Below, one piece after another: positions 1 through 12,523 of a DNA stretch of 64,000 nucleotides (its first letter is position 1; each line of letters begins with the position of its first letter). The notes beneath the pieces were generated by a model. The model was not told the origin of the DNA. It did no database searches and worked only from the letters and a program-made list of their open reading frames with translations. Source of the DNA: Annona cherimola. Taxonomy: Eukaryota; Streptophyta; Magnoliopsida; Magnoliales; Annonaceae. Both the position numbers and the translations under genes were made by a program. The stretch lies in NCBI GenBank assembly GCA_030490835.1, contig CM059977.1:8398765-8462764 (forward strand). The letters run 5' to 3'.

Positions 1-1
1 T

Positions 2-130
2 TCCCGCGGTAGCCCTGTTTCTGTCTATGCTCCCTATTCAAATCCATCCAGCATAAACAGAGTCGCAAATGGAAATCCTGCAAGTGCTGATGATGAATAC
101 GCTGAGGGCACGTACGACGATGATCAATGA
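2..130 (+). CDS. C-terminal end of an unidentified protein (partial)
   Basis: A frame open from base 2 runs to a TGA at 128-130. The 42 visible residues are rich in Ser, Pro, Asn and Tyr and end in an acidic tail (ADDEYAEGTYDDDQ). The composition looks like a disordered C-terminus of a real protein rather than random AT-rich translation. I do not recognise the family, and no domain is visible in this short piece. The rest of the gene lies to the left of the window. Reading the neighbouring frames gives short, low-quality peptides, which supports this frame. Confidence 0.5.
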   Translation, partial: SRGSPVSVYAPYSNPSSINRVANGNPASADDEYAEGTYDDDQ

Positions 131-762
131 CTTTTTACTGAAATCCAATGAAAAAAAAAAAAGAGGGAATTTTTCAACACAAAATGAAGAGAATAGTGTG
201 ATAGGAAAAGAGACATTGATAGGTCTTGATAACAATGCTTCCTGGGCACATGCTACCCAGGTCAGCCGTACGTTCCAGAGAAGGAACAATGAGATAATTG
301 AATGATGATATTCTGTTCTGGTTGTTACTTCTCTTTTCTGTCTCTTCCTTTTTATTTGGGGGCCTGTTTTCTTTTGCATACGCTTCTAATTCTGCCACCA
401 TCAGTCTCGTGCCTGCCGATCGGATACAACAAGCCCCTGGAAGGGGTTTCAGCTGCTGTTTATAGTATTATATCGTCTACGGATATTTAGGTTGTCTGTG
501 TAGAACTTGAAATAATATCATACTCGAGAATCGAGAGTACCCATAACCAAGCTGGCGAAAATGGCTGTTTCCTTTACATATGAACCAGATTATACAAAAG
601 AGGCAAATGATGTTCTCGGACTATAATGCGTATGCGATACATACATAGTAGACATCCCTTTCTTCATTCACGCTGAAATCATTAGATCCACTGTTAGTTT
701 ACCCACGAGTTCAACTGGTTCTCTTACAGAAGAAAACGCCCACTTGTGACTTGCAACAAATC
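131..762 (+). other. 3' flank / probable 3'UTR of the left-edge gene
   Basis: No coding exon seen. The stretch follows the stop of the left-edge gene and runs to the end of the NSA2-like pseudogene on the opposite strand, so the two are convergent. Confidence 0.3.
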
Positions 763-3610
763 CTATACAAGCAGAACAGCATTTACGAAGCCATCGTTCT
801 CTGGATTATTGATAACTTGGGCATATTTCCCTGCATCCAGCGGTGAGAGATTGAGTTGCCACTGATAACAGTGTGAATGAAAGGAAGAGCAGAGCATGAC
901 ACAATGATTTGTTTTGAGGACATGAAGTCAAGGTTCGGAATTCTCAACAGAACATCACGAACACCCCATTAGTCGCCCTGGAGGATCAAATCAGGGCATG
1001 ATAAGTCGAATGTCTAACTGCAAGCACGCTATAGACCTTCAGAGCACTTCAAAATTCAAACCATATCATTCCCAAACATGCATTGAACGTCTCGTCTTAC
1101 CCCAAACTACTTTCCACCTTGTGTAAGCAGACCAAGCTCGCTAATTTTAAAAGAAAACTGCATCAGACATTTGAAGAATAAGATATACCGTGGCATCAAT
1201 GGGACCCCTATGCTTGACGGCAATAGCTCCTTGCGCCTGGAAGAAAACAACACGTTGGAGAATTATCTATGTGAGTGTTCTTTAAAAGGAATTACCTCTA
1301 CGATAGTTCCTTTGTTTATGACACCAAGGGAAGCGTACACTGGACCATTAGGGTTTCTTCTTTATTCCAATTATGTCTAGATTGAATGTGCATTTCAGCT
1401 CTGGATGGGTGACATGGCCATCGGTAAAACTCAAGCCTGTGGGACGAATAAACCGCTCATATTTTGGAGGTTTTTTGGTGAAGCTTGGTCCAACAAATGT
1501 GGCTTTAGTTACCATCCTTTTCAATTGCTTCGCTGTTTGTGGATCAAAAATAAAAAATGCCAAAGATAAGTTCCATCCCTGATGACAGAATATCATGCAA
1601 GCACCTTCTCAACAAGGGAAAAAATTTTGCATTAAAGATACAACTGAAATGTTGTGAGACTACTGATAACCGAAAAAAAAAAAAAAGAAGAAGAAGAAGA
1701 AATTTTTCGAAACTACAACGTGATATGAGATGGTCTACAAGAAGAATGAGTGCAGTTTCACAAGGTGAGCACCACAAGCAATCACACATACACAAATGTT
1801 CTTTGAGTGAGATGAACACCACGATCAAGATCATCGTGTAGGACACTTTCTTATTCAGGCATCTGGTAGGCCTCTTTGAATTGAAATCAACTAGACCCCA
1901 CTTAGCCAATCCAACATCAGGATAGAGCACAAAGGCCTTCTTTTCTTTTCTTTTCCTTTTTTTTTTTTTTTTTTTTTTTTTCCTTTTCAAAGATTACAGC
2001 CATGACTTGGGGAACTACTTATCGAAAGATTGAATGCCCTAGATATTATGTGCGATCACATGCATGTCTTGGAAGCAAACTTCATATGCAAATGCTTGCT
2101 ATAGTTGCAGTGACTTGTGCATTTTGCACATTGAATCTATGCATGTCAAGATGAGATCATAATAGCAGATTTGAAAGTATGGCTAAGGCCAACCGGAGGC
2201 AGGTCTAAGTACACGTATGCCCCAATAGCTGGTAGACACCCAAAAATAAAAATTTAACAATTCAATATCATGAGGAAGAGCGAATATGAGACAGATCCTC
2301 AGAAGCTTACTTTTCCTTTTACCAAAACAAATAATTTTGAACATTTCAACTTCAGCCACAGGTCTAACCTGAAATTCAAATGCAGTGGGTTACCAGTTAG
2401 TAGATGTACTGTATACAAGAAAAAAATGCAGAGACATGTGAAACTTCAAGCAACAAATCCCACCAACATGAAAGATGAATCACCTTTTGCAGTGGAACAT
2501 CGCATTTACCAGCTTTCTCTTTCCTTTTCTTCTTTATGGTATTGCTCAAAACCCACAGAAAAGAGAATTATCAAACAATATACGACATATGATTTTATAA
2601 CATAATTTGTCAGAATCAACAAGCAATCTGACCATTCAAGTTACCTTTGCCTGTGTTGTCGTCTCACGGTCCAGCAGATAGGCAGGGAGAGCACCTTCAT
2701 GAACCTTGTCATCTACCTTGTGCTTTACGGATTACTCATCATGCATGGCAAGACTATCCAATAGAAGAAGCACGATGAGAAAAATGCGATGTAGGACCCG
2801 ATGAGATAAATTACTAGCTTATGATGAGTCCACCAAGATTATAGAGGAAAGCAAACGTCTCGTGTGCCAGAGATCCAGGATTCATACCTGCGGGGACCAT
2901 TGTCTTGCACTAAATGTAATAGAAAAACAAACAAAATTATTTGACGGATAAACACCCTCTTTTTTATATCACCATTTATTTCTTTTATGCTTTCCTTCTG
3001 TTCTTTATCTTTCATCACCGTACAAAAGAAAGAATAGAGGACGCCCTTACGTCTTTTTCATCAAAGCCTTCTCAGCACAGCGCTTCTCTGCAAACATCTT
3101 ACCCTTGATACCAAGCACCTGTTTCCAAGTGACAGGACATCAACAAAAGTTAAATTCAAGTCAGTAAGAAAATTGTGGAATTTCAGCAATTAGGAAGCAA
3201 ATCTCATAGCATATTGGCTGTATCTCGAAACTAGATTGTAGTTTATGTAATCCAATATTTTAAAAAATAAAACCGGTAAAAGAATGGATGGGTTCACAAG
3301 TAAACCTTCCAAGGAAAGTTTGTCTCCATGAACCAACTGTAAATGCCTGTTGGCAACTCAAATATTGCAATTTCTATTTCAGCTGATAAATGAACATTCG
3401 ACAACTTTCGTTTTCTCCAAGATACACAGATAGCAGGAATCAATAAATATTGCTTTTTAGAGATAGATAGATATCAGTTTTACCTTCTGAGCAAAAGCAG
3501 AATGCTTGTGAAGTTGTCAAGCCTCCTCCTTCCGCTTGCGCTCGAAGTGATCATGGCGGTATCCTGTATCCATAGGGCTTCTTGTGAAGTTGAATGTAAT
3601 CTCCTTGTGG
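763..3610 (-). pseudogene. NSA2: NSA2-type ribosome biogenesis protein (S8e family), multi-exon unprocessed pseudogene
   Basis: NSA2 is a nucleolar factor for 60S subunit maturation. Reading the minus strand, NSA2 exons appear in order. 3610-3484 holds PQGDYIQLHKK...HFERKRKEEA after a clean polypyrimidine-CAG acceptor. 3118-3051 holds GIKGKMFAEKR...ALMKK. 2753-2645 holds VHEGALPAYLLDRETTT. 2552-2484 holds VLSNTIKKKRKEKAGK. About 1585-1296 holds [14 protein letters not shown] and [13 protein letters not shown] through [17 protein letters not shown]. About 1150-1101 holds SELGLLTQGGK. 830-763 holds KYAQVINNPENDG...NAVLLV and a stop. Lesions: a 7-bp tandem duplication in the first listed exon, a TGA in place of Arg after EEA, a TAA in exon 2753-2645, an acceptor reading GG instead of AG at 2554-2553, a one-base insertion near 1355 and a one-base deletion near 1110. 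The segment around VRPVAEDEMFKV was not found, nor the ATG exon. Retained introns rule out a processed copy. Confidence 0.85.
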
Positions 3611-4736
3611 CTGTTGGAGAGACGAAAGAAAAAGGTAAGCAAAATCCGATGAAGTAAACACAGATGAAAGATGAAGAACAGACCATTATGATGGAATAAA
3701 TCAACTGAAGGCCGGAGCTTCTCTCTCTTCACTACTGTACTCTAGTCGAAGGAAGCAGAATTTAGCACCAGTCCTGTCTTGAAACAAGAAAGGCTTAGTC
3801 CGCCAACCACCTCACAACAATACACGGTTACAATACTCGTTTCATTTGAATCTTTTAGATAGTTTGAAGGAATGGAAAAACAATGGGGAAACAAGAAGCA
3901 TAAAATTAAAAGTAAATCATAAGTGATGTTATCGTACGTGGTTGTAAACCCCACTCACGGTTTTCCACCGTGAACGGTGGCGTCAAATTACAAATCGTAT
4001 GAATGAGTGCACTAGCGCAACGCATAAATAATAATAGCTGATGAAAAGGAGCATCGAGGAAGAGGATACAATTGCATGCGGATTGCGGAAGAAGTACCCG
4101 GCGCAGCTGTCTGCAGTGCCGTCTTCCAATTCCTGTCCTCCGGCGGTTGAAAAAAGAAACGGCTCCGAGACGAGATAGTAGGTCGGGCCTCTCGCATCCA
4201 ACGAAGAACATGCAACTCACTGGATTGAAACGTGGGTGCAAAAAAATCTGGCACGTGACAACTGACAAGATGGCCTCAATTGCAGCTTGCAAAGTTTCTC
4301 GAGTGCGTTCGTTTCGGTTCGAGGCTTCCAGTGAAATGAATATATTATATACGGAACGATCTTGTTAACTTGAGTTAAACAAATATTCTATTTAGCTCAT
4401 TTCAAAAATTTTATTTATAACACTTTTTTTTTTGTTGATTTCTTCTTACATTTGTTTATCAGAGCATAATGAAGAAAAAAGTTTAAAAAATTATTGTGAA
4501 TAAATTTTTTGAGATGAACTAAACAAGACATTTATTAGGACTTCTCTCATATAGCTTTCGTTTTATTATTATTTTCGTATATGTAAGGGAAAGCAACAGA
4601 AATGATTACCGTTCCACACCCCACCACCCCGATTGCATGGCTACATTACTGATATGGGTATGCGTCGTGGGCACCCAAATATCAAACCATAGGTGATGAT
4701 ACAAAAGAGTTTATTTGCCGATACAGAGATTGAGAA
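3611..4736. other. Region upstream of the NSA2 pseudogene and downstream of the carrier gene
   Basis: The minus-strand ATG exon and promoter of the NSA2-like gene would lie here (about 3650-4250, moderately GC-rich), but I could not fix its first exon. Open frames at 3906-4292 in both strands overlap one another and show no family signature. 4370-4700 is AT-rich with nothing recognised. Confidence 0.3.
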
Positions 4737-5099
4737 TTATCCGCTCAAAATAAAACGAATCTCTTCCTCAAGATGGTCCTTGTTAAGGGTTCCAACTTCC
4801 AGTAAATGAATAGCCCCGTGCAAACAAAGCTGGCAATCCATTACAACAGCTAATTTTTTGTAAAAATTGTCATCATGATCTAGGCCCGTGCAGAAAGCAA
4901 GGGGTATGGCTTCTCCATGAACCTGTTGCTCAAAAACTTCTGCTTCCATGCTCACTGCATGCACCTGACACGGACCAGGATCTTCCATTGGCTTGATGAA
5001 AGCATACACTCGATCTTGTTCTAGTGCAAACAGAGCTCGAATAGCAGCCAGTAGCTTCAGACTGATAGAATCATGGAAGCATGCCCAAGAATTCTTCAC
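4737..5099 (-). other. Protein-like ORF of unknown identity downstream of the carrier gene
   Basis: A 120-residue frame (MKNSWACFHDS...EEEIRFILSG) ends at 4737. It stays open upstream to about 5120, where residues FESAAQV precede the Met, and a plausible continuation (GWQNKTKDGSSVVG) lies in another frame just before it. Composition is balanced (five Cys, many charged and hydrophobic residues), unlike AT-rich noise. It starts about 200 bp after the stop of the carrier gene on the same strand. It could be an alternative last exon, a decayed neighbour gene or a chance frame in a 3'UTR. I do not recognise the family. Confidence 0.35.
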
Positions 5100-5295
5100 T
5101 TGCGCAGCCGATTCAAAAATTTTCTTGTACCCACCACACTGGATCCATCTTTCGTTTTATTCTGCCAACCAGCTGCATTACAAAGCAGGGAATGCTAGGA
5201 GCCTAGGGCATCATCGAATTTCTCAGTGTGGACAAATGAATCGAGCAAAGGGTACCATCAACCTCGTTGCTCTCATGATCAATGCATCTTCTGAT

Positions 5296-8200
5296 TCAAA
5301 CAAGATTATTGATAGCCCAAAAGTAACCGCCCACAACTGCAAATGATGCAAGCCCAGAGCCAGCCATCCTTAGCCATATACCACGGAACAGAATGCTTCT
5401 ATCTGTAGGCGAGAGCCCTGAAACTCTCTCAAGCCAATAACCTGGCGGTTTCCACTTTAGTAGCCGTCTCTCCAAGGAGATATACTGCCGCAGGAAAAAG
5501 AAAAAAACAAGTCAATGAAAACACAAATAAGAAGGACCTATAAAAAAGACCTGTTCTGCAAATATTTCCCTCATTTCTCTGACACCCATCCAAAGGGATA
5601 TAAATAGGAGGGACCTTTCAGGCCTTCACAGTTTGAGTCGAACCAAGGTTAGCTTCCTAAACCTCTTGTGAGCCACAGGAGATGGCACCTATATCTTGAG
5701 TGAGTTTGAAAAGCACTCTCCCTCGCACCCAGCAATGTTTCTCACTACCCAACCTGCGTGTTGCAAAGGTTGCTTGGGTCTATTGTGATTCCAAACGTTA
5801 TATAAAGCTAGTTTCATGCCACAAATTTTAAGGCTTCCCATACCCACAGCCAATCCAGGATCGTGGTAGCTTTTTCATGTGAGAAGTACCTGCGAATGCA
5901 AGTCATGAGAAGTACCTACCATGGAAGATCCTAGTCCTAAATATATTTCAGAAGCTTGGAAATCTCATCACATATATCATGAGCACCCAATGCAAACCAT
6001 GGATTCCCCAGCAGATCCATACCTTCACCACCTTTAAAATTCGCTCCTTACGCCTATCCCTCCAGTTCATCCACTCAAAAGACACACATCTGTATGTCCA
6101 GGAACATAAACACATCATCGCACAGGCTCGGCCATTTAGAACATTTACTACTGATCAAAAATCATTGAGAGACTGACTTTGTTTTCACATTTTCTCAATG
6201 ATTCATATCGGCAGGTTAAGCTTTTCATTTCATATTATTAAATAAATAATAAGTACCTTTGGAATGACGGTACATTGTGTTCGGCATTTAGCAGTGTCAA
6301 AGCAATGAGAAACTGCAGCAGCTAATGAACCACAAAACCCGGCTGCTAGACTAGAAGCCAAAGGAGACACTGGCCCAATTTCTTCTATGGACCTATATGC
6401 AAAAGGATAAAAATATTCAATGGGGGAAGCAGAAAGCATAGGTTTTCAAGTAAATGAAAACATGGGAAAAATTTTACTTTCCAATGCATGTCTTAATGGT
6501 TCTCGACGTACGTATATGAATGCATGTCTTGAGTGTGTTAAATGACTGATGACTACAGCATCAAAAGGAATTACCTGCCACATTCTTCTATTTATCTATT
6601 TTTCTTAGCGCAGTCTTTGAATTCATAAGGCATGAATAAATAGTATTAAAAAGTAGCCCCAAGTGGGAAAGGTGCTGCCACTGTCAAGTAAGTACTAACA
6701 TACAATCAGCTAAGGCAATGGGGACGAAGTATGTTTCACTATTAAGTTTTGAAATTTTGATGGATGTTGGATATGGCCTTCTATTTTATTGTCACATGAA
6801 TCAGCAAAACAAATACTCATGTCAATTCATTCCAGGAAGAAGCAAGACATCATTTTGCACTCAGGACGCTTGCAAATTTTGAGCAATGTGAACCAAGTAG
6901 GCAGTTATTGTCTTCCATCAACCAGATTGCAAGTTATCCATCATGACATCCATAGACAAGCTATTCATGGGCATGGTGCTTCTTGTATAATCACATTTTT
7001 CCATACAAAAGATGAAGCCTTGCTAATTCTTATTGATCCTACAAATCTCCTCCAGTGGCTCAGTTAAAGTGCTAAAATTTGCCCTGCTTTCCAGATCATC
7101 ATGTATTGCCGTTTTTTTATTATTTATCTTGCAAAAATTACCTTTAAGAAAAATTAATTGAAGCTCCGAGTGAAATAAATAAACAAAACAAATAAGTTGA
7201 TGGGAATCGTTGGAACCTGGGTGGTGGATTCATAGCGACTGCTTTCCAATCAAGCATAACAATGTGAAGAAATTGCCAACTAGAAAAGAAAACACCTCCA
7301 AAAATGGAATCCCGAAATATTCCTGATCGAAGACCCCTCCATAAAGCACCCCACCCTTCCAAGGAAATGATGCCTGAAGGACCCTGGATTTCATATGCAA
7401 AGGGAGGCCTTCCAGACCCAGTTATCAACCATGGATACTCTTTGAGAGCACTAGAAATATTCGAACCTCTCTTAGGAAGTGATTCCAAAAGACCAAGAGT
7501 AAGGTCCCATGCCTTTCTATCAGGAGTATATCTACCTAGTAGTTTTGAAATTGAAGGGGGAAGAGATTGCTTCATCTCAACAAAGTTAGAAGCTTGGAAA
7601 GGAAAGGCAGATGACACTTGTGCACGAAGTTTGAAAAATTCAAATGGGGTACTTAGAACGGCTTCCGTGGCACCAGCTGCAAAGCCTGCCAACAGAGCCT
7701 CAGAGAGGGAAACATAATTCTCTTCCCGCCCATCTGCAAAAATAGGAATCAACAATGGGTTACAGACATTTTCACCACAAATGAAATACATAGCAACTTT
7801 GCAACAAGACATACAAACATTTAATTATTATTTATTGAAACTTGAAAGTCCACCACCATAATGGAAGAAAAATTAAAATCAAGTTGGTTCCAACTGCAAT
7901 TAAATCTTAAATGATGTTTTAGAAGCTTCATTCCAACCTTTTCATAAGATGATCAAGTTAACATCAATCTAGCCACACAAAATAAAAGAATGACACTAAC
8001 ATTAAATAAGTAAATCAGCATTGTATACTGTGTTTGGAAACTTGGAAAGAGGAAGGAAAAGGTTTCCTCTTGATTACCCCTCTCCTTCAACACAAGACAT
8101 TGATACACCTCATTTGTCCTTAACAACTCTACTTTTTTATAGTTATTACATTTTCAACTATCAATGCCATCTTTTTATTTCCATATTGTTGACTCTAATT

Positions 8201-11118
8201 ATTTTGTCTATATTCCCATTACAAAAATCATCATCTCCTTTCCATATTCCACTCTTTCCATTCCTTTTTGTAAGTATCTAAACACAACAGTTTTGAACAC
8301 AGAGAAAAACAAATAAAAATCTTAGCAGATGAATTGAAAACCTGAAAATTCGAGAGAATACCTTTGAAATATGCAGTCAGAATCTCATAGGTACCAAAAC
8401 GTGCTCCCATTCCTGAGATCCGGCCCAAGGTTGCCCAGCCAAGCCCTCCATAGAAACCTAAAGCATTCATGAATACTAGAAAGTCATTGTAACAACACGA
8501 TGGCTAATGAAGATGACAATTGCCACTTAAAGAGAGAAAATAAAAATAAAAAAATTTTAAAAAAAGCAAAAACCATAAACCACAGTGTAAGATATCGCTA
8601 CAAATTCAATTGAATTACTCATTGGGTAAGTTACCAGGGATCCATGAGAGAGGTTGAACTCTGTGCAGAACTTGAGTAGCTGTCAGCTTTTGATTAGGAC
8701 CGGAGCCGACCTGTTGACAGATTTGAGAATTATAAGACACCAACAGAAACCTTTACATTATCAAAACGCATTGTATTAACTATCAAGTTTTAATTTTGAT
8801 TTGGGGACTGAATTCCAAAGAGAGAATAGGGAATACCTGGACGAGGGTTTTGAGGGTGTCTAGAGGGTGGGTGAGGGCAGAGCCTATGGACACTGCAGTA
8901 GCAGCTGCGACAGCATGGCTTGCCAGAATATCATCCTGCCATGGTTCCATCCCAAGTTTACTTCTCTTCAAATGAGCAACAACCTAGGGCAGTAAATCAG
9001 GTCAGGATAACTCAGTTTAGGTTTTCTCAACCCTAACCCTATTTGAAAAACCTCAACCCAGCCCTAAAATAACCCTACAAAAATCAATTCAGTTCAAGTT
9101 GGAAATCAGGCTAATAGATCAAGCAAGTTATTGAAACGACATTCCATTCAAAGCAAGAACTACGAAGAATATGACCAATGAATACCTTAAAACCTCAAGA
9201 TGGAAATATTATTGGTGATAGTTGGTCTTGAAAATCTCTCTTTAGAGTTTGGGACATCTCCAAGATCTCTAACGTGCAGGAAAAATCTATTGAACTTTGA
9301 AACGGTACACAATCTGATGAAGTTGCATATTTGTTGACAGGACAAAAAAAGAAAAAAACATGATCTGTTGAACTCGAATCTTTAGTTCAATAGTATACAA
9401 TCTGATGAAGTTGCACATTTGTTGACAAGACCAAAAAAAAAAAAAAAATCTGTTGAACTGAAATCTTTAAAAAACCAGTTCAAGCAGAACAACATATTGA
9501 AACCACTGTTTGACATGTAGAAATTTCATAATCAAACAGTCAACCCAACTTGTTTAATATCCAGACAATCTATCAAACATGTACACAACCAGTCTAAATT
9601 GAGAAAATTTCACAACCAAACACAATTTCAAACTCCACACAATGTTTGTATAAAATATTTCAAGCAAACAGAAATTAATATCTCAATCAACCAGTGTAAA
9701 ACATCCAAACAGAATTTAATATCCAAACAAACAGAAACTAATATCGAAACCACCTGTTTAACTGGTACATACTTCATATTCAAATATGACCAATATTAAC
9801 CCATATCCAAATACATATTACAAAGCTTATCTAAGTTTAATTAAAAGCTAACGGCAAATGCCATATATACCCACAAATTTTACCTCTAATTCCACTTATA
9901 CCAATGAATATCCAAAATTTCCTCATACACTCATGTATTTTGCTTAAAATTCCTCTTATATCCATGCTATTTGAAATCCATTAAATAGACCATTAGCACC
10001 CCTGTAAAATATGAATATTCTCTAGTCTTAATATAATTTGAGGTTAGTTTGCTCAAAACTAAAAATTTACATTTAAATAATATAAAATTTATAGTTGTAA
10101 AAGTGCTAAAAATTCATTTGAATGTGAATCTTGAGCTATAAAATTATAATGAGGGATGAGCATTTTCGTCATTTTATAGGGGTAATAACGGCCCATTTAA
10201 TGGATTCTCAACAGCATGAATATGAATGAAATTTTAGGTAAAACATGTGGGTATAATAGAAATTTTTGAAAATTCATGGATATAAGTGGAATTAGGAGTA
10301 AAATTCATGAGTAAATGTGGAATGTTCCCAAATAAAAAAATTAAGCTAATAATTTTTAAGCCCTTGACATGAAACTTGAATGCAGTACGCCATTTCCATA
10401 TGCATTTTCTTAAAAAAAAACCAGTAATGAAATTAAGTATGCACAAATATAATTCAGCTACGATATCATAGTCATCTTCATACCGAATATTGCATAAAAA
10501 TCATTATTTAACATTAATTACAAATTTAAGATAAATAAATTTGCAACAGCATTCAACAGCAAGTTAGTTTACATTTTCGATTGAATTCACAGCACATCTA
10601 ACGATCACATAAATTAGGATTCAACGGCATTCGCAGAATTCAATGGAGCTAATATTCAACAGAGATATTGCAAAGAGTAGAGATGGGGACTGAGCAACGA
10701 AGCTGCTGGTCGGAACCACGAGCAGAAAAGGGGATCCCCAGACCTGTGGTAGATGGAGGTTTGGGATGGGGAATTTATGAAAATCGTGCTTGGATGTTGG
10801 AAGCAGAGAGGAAGAGGGAGATCAGGACAGTGGTTGAACGAGGCAGCAGAGGGCGGCTGGAAAAAGGAGATAGGAGATGCCGCCGGAAAGTAGGCTGGAG
10901 AAGAAGATACGACCAGGGATAGCTCGTGAGGTGAAGGAGAGAGATGTCGGGAACGGCGATTGAGAGGGAGGAAGGGGGGTTACCTGGCTGAATCCGGTAA
11001 AGAACACGTCGAACGGACTGCAGAAATGCCTGAGAGGACGCCGAACAACAAGCGCGGGAGATGGAGATGACGGCGCTCTGGGGCGGAACGGGAGGATTTT
11101 AGAAATCCAAAATTGCAT
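5296..11118 (-). CDS. Mitochondrial carrier (SLC25) family protein, seven exons
   Basis: Exons (minus): 11118-10984, 8983-8837, 8710-8635, 8457-8362, 7733-7217, 6392-6257, 5484-5296. All junctions are GT-AG and the sum is 1296 nt, 431 residues plus TGA. The family exchanges metabolites across the inner mitochondrial membrane with six transmembrane helices in three repeats. Signature motifs: PLDTLK at residues 85-90, PFEFFK at 181-186, and a third-repeat equivalent CFDTAK at 354-359, where Pro is replaced by Cys. Glycine-rich helix segments (GGLGWATLG, LLAGFAAGATEAV, SSLAAGFCGSLAAA) fit carrier helices. A long loop of about 115 residues between repeats 2 and 3 makes the protein longer than the usual ~300 residues. 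The first exon supplies a basic, Arg/Pro-rich N-terminus; an alternative start at the Met in GMEPWQ is possible. Substrate unknown. Intron 1 is 2.0 kb and hosts repeats. Confidence 0.85.
8029..8288. mobile_element. MITE-like insertion in carrier intron
   Basis: A pyrimidine-rich block is bounded by TGTGTTTGGA on the left and its near reverse complement TATCTAAACACA on the right, inside intron 4 of the carrier gene. The ends resemble Tourist/hAT-type MITE tips. No coding capacity. Confidence 0.4.
9285..9466. repeat. Imperfect direct repeat, two units
   Basis: A unit containing ACAATCTGATGAAGTTGCA, then TTTGTTGACA and an A-rich run, followed by TCTGTTGAACT, occurs twice in tandem in carrier intron 1. 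The A-runs differ in length. Confidence 0.6.
9850..10332. mobile_element. Long-TIR element (Mutator-like MITE candidate) in carrier intron 1
   Basis: The left arm (AATTCCACTTATACCAATGA and flanks) is matched by the reverse complement of the right arm (TGGATATAAGTGGAATTAGG). A second matching pair sits further inside (CCATTAAATAGACC versus GGCCCATTTAATGG). Arms are about 170 bp. I could not fix a target duplication. No ORF. Confidence 0.5.
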
Positions 11119-11167
11119 GCGGTCTGATAGATTTCCCTGTTTTATAATCCAAACCTTTTATCTAATT

Positions 11168-11475
11168 GCACCCGCATGCATTTTACCTTTTTTTAATTTT
11201 TTTTTACAAATGTTAATTTAGGTATATTTAACATGTGTATCAATTTTTATCATTTTCAAAAACTTTTATATATTTATTTTTAATTTTTCAAAATCATTAG
11301 CATTTTCGTAATTCACAAATTACAAAAACATCATTGATTTTAAAAAAAATAAAAAAAATACTTAAAAGTCTTCAAAAATGGTAAAATTGGTACAAATGTT
11401 AAATAAATATAAATTAACAGTTATATAAAAAAATTTCAAAAAAATAAAAAGAGTAAAATACACCTGGGTGCACTG
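11168..11475. mobile_element. AT-rich foldback element, family A copy 1
   Basis: Near-palindromic: left part TTGCACCCGCATGCATTTTA and right part TAAAATACACCTGGGTGCA are inverted. The AT-rich core (TATTTAACATGTGTATCAAT, then TAGCATTTT) reads back in reverse complement before the right end. It lies just upstream of the carrier gene's first exon. Confidence 0.6.
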
Positions 11476-11534
11476 AAGTTCAGTGCAACGAGAACTCTTA
11501 AAATTCATAAGTTTAGAATCGATGCTGATACAGT

Positions 11535-11777
11535 GCACCCAGTACATTTAACCTATTTTTTATTTTTTAAATTTTTTTATATATAATCTAAGTGTATATA
11601 ACATGCATATTAACTTTTTACCATAAATTTACCTAAAATGTTACTAATTTTCAAAAATAAAAAATAAATATCTAAAATACTTTAAAAATAGTAAAAATTA
11701 TTACACAAGTTAAATACACTTAGATTAACAATTATATAAAAAAATTTCAAAAAATGGGTTAAATGCACCCGGGTGCA
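11535..11777. mobile_element. AT-rich foldback element, family A copy 2
   Basis: Inverted tips GTGCACCCAGTACATTTAAC and GTTAAATGCACCCGGGTGCA flank the same AT core (AATCTAAGTGTATATAACAT and its reverse complement). It sits next to copy 1 and abuts a hAT-like element. Confidence 0.6.
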
Positions 11778-11783
11778 TTTACG

Positions 11784-12523
11784 TAGGGGTGCAACTTGGT
11801 ACCCGGGGTCGGTTCGAACCCGCCCGACCCGACCCGGTACCAAAACCAAAAATGATTTTATTTTAAAGATTTTTTTTAAAAATAGACCCGGTTTCAACCA
11901 GACCCATAGAAACCCAAAATCAAAATTGGGTTCGCATCAATCCGGTCTGAACCCGGTGTAATTTTTATAATTTTTTCATAAATTATACATTTTTTTGTAA
12001 TATTAATATATAGGTAGCCAGTGTATCAGTAGATCGTGTAAGTGTGACCGAGTAAAAAATGAATAATGAGCAATCGAGCATGCACGATTGCCTGCATGTA
12101 CCAGCATCCAGTGAGTAGCGACTGCCTTTTTTGTGAATTTCCCTCCTGCTCCGGTGCTCCCATTTTCACATTTCATAAAAACCCCTAAATCCCTAATTCG
12201 CGAATCTGCTAGTCCCTCCTGCAGGCCGCAGATCCCACTCGATTTCCCTCCTCCTATCCAAGCTCCAGCCGCTCGTCCGTTAGGGGTGCAACTTGGTACC
12301 GGGTCAGTTCGAACCCGCCCGACTTTATAAACACAGGTATGTATATTCCAATAATTTTCTTTTAGATTACAATTAAATTTGGAAAAAAAACAGTTTATTG
12401 ATAACTCGAATTCTAACCCGAAACCAAACCAAAACCAATGTGAACCTGGTCCGAACCCGGATTAAATTCTTAGGGTTTGGGTTCACTCCAACCCGGTATA
12501 ACCCGACCCGAGTTGCACCCCTA
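11784..12523. mobile_element. Non-autonomous hAT-like element
   Basis: Ends TAGGGGTGCAACTTGG and CCGAGTTGCACCCCTA are inverted repeats of the type common in plant hAT elements. Flanks GCATTTACG (left) and GCATTTAG (right) look like an 8-bp target duplication with one inserted base. A second internal copy of the left tip begins at about 12282, so the element is either rearranged or nested. Subterminal CCCGACCC and GAACCCG motifs repeat. No transposase frame. Confidence 0.65.

Noticed and set aside
38..379. 113-codon minus frame at the left edge
   Set aside because: Overlaps the better supported + strand C-terminus, spans an A-run and shows no family features.
3906..4368. Several overlapping 70-128 codon frames on both strands
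   Set aside because: They are mutually overlapping with no domain, splice or codon evidence; more likely leader/promoter of the NSA2-like pseudogene.
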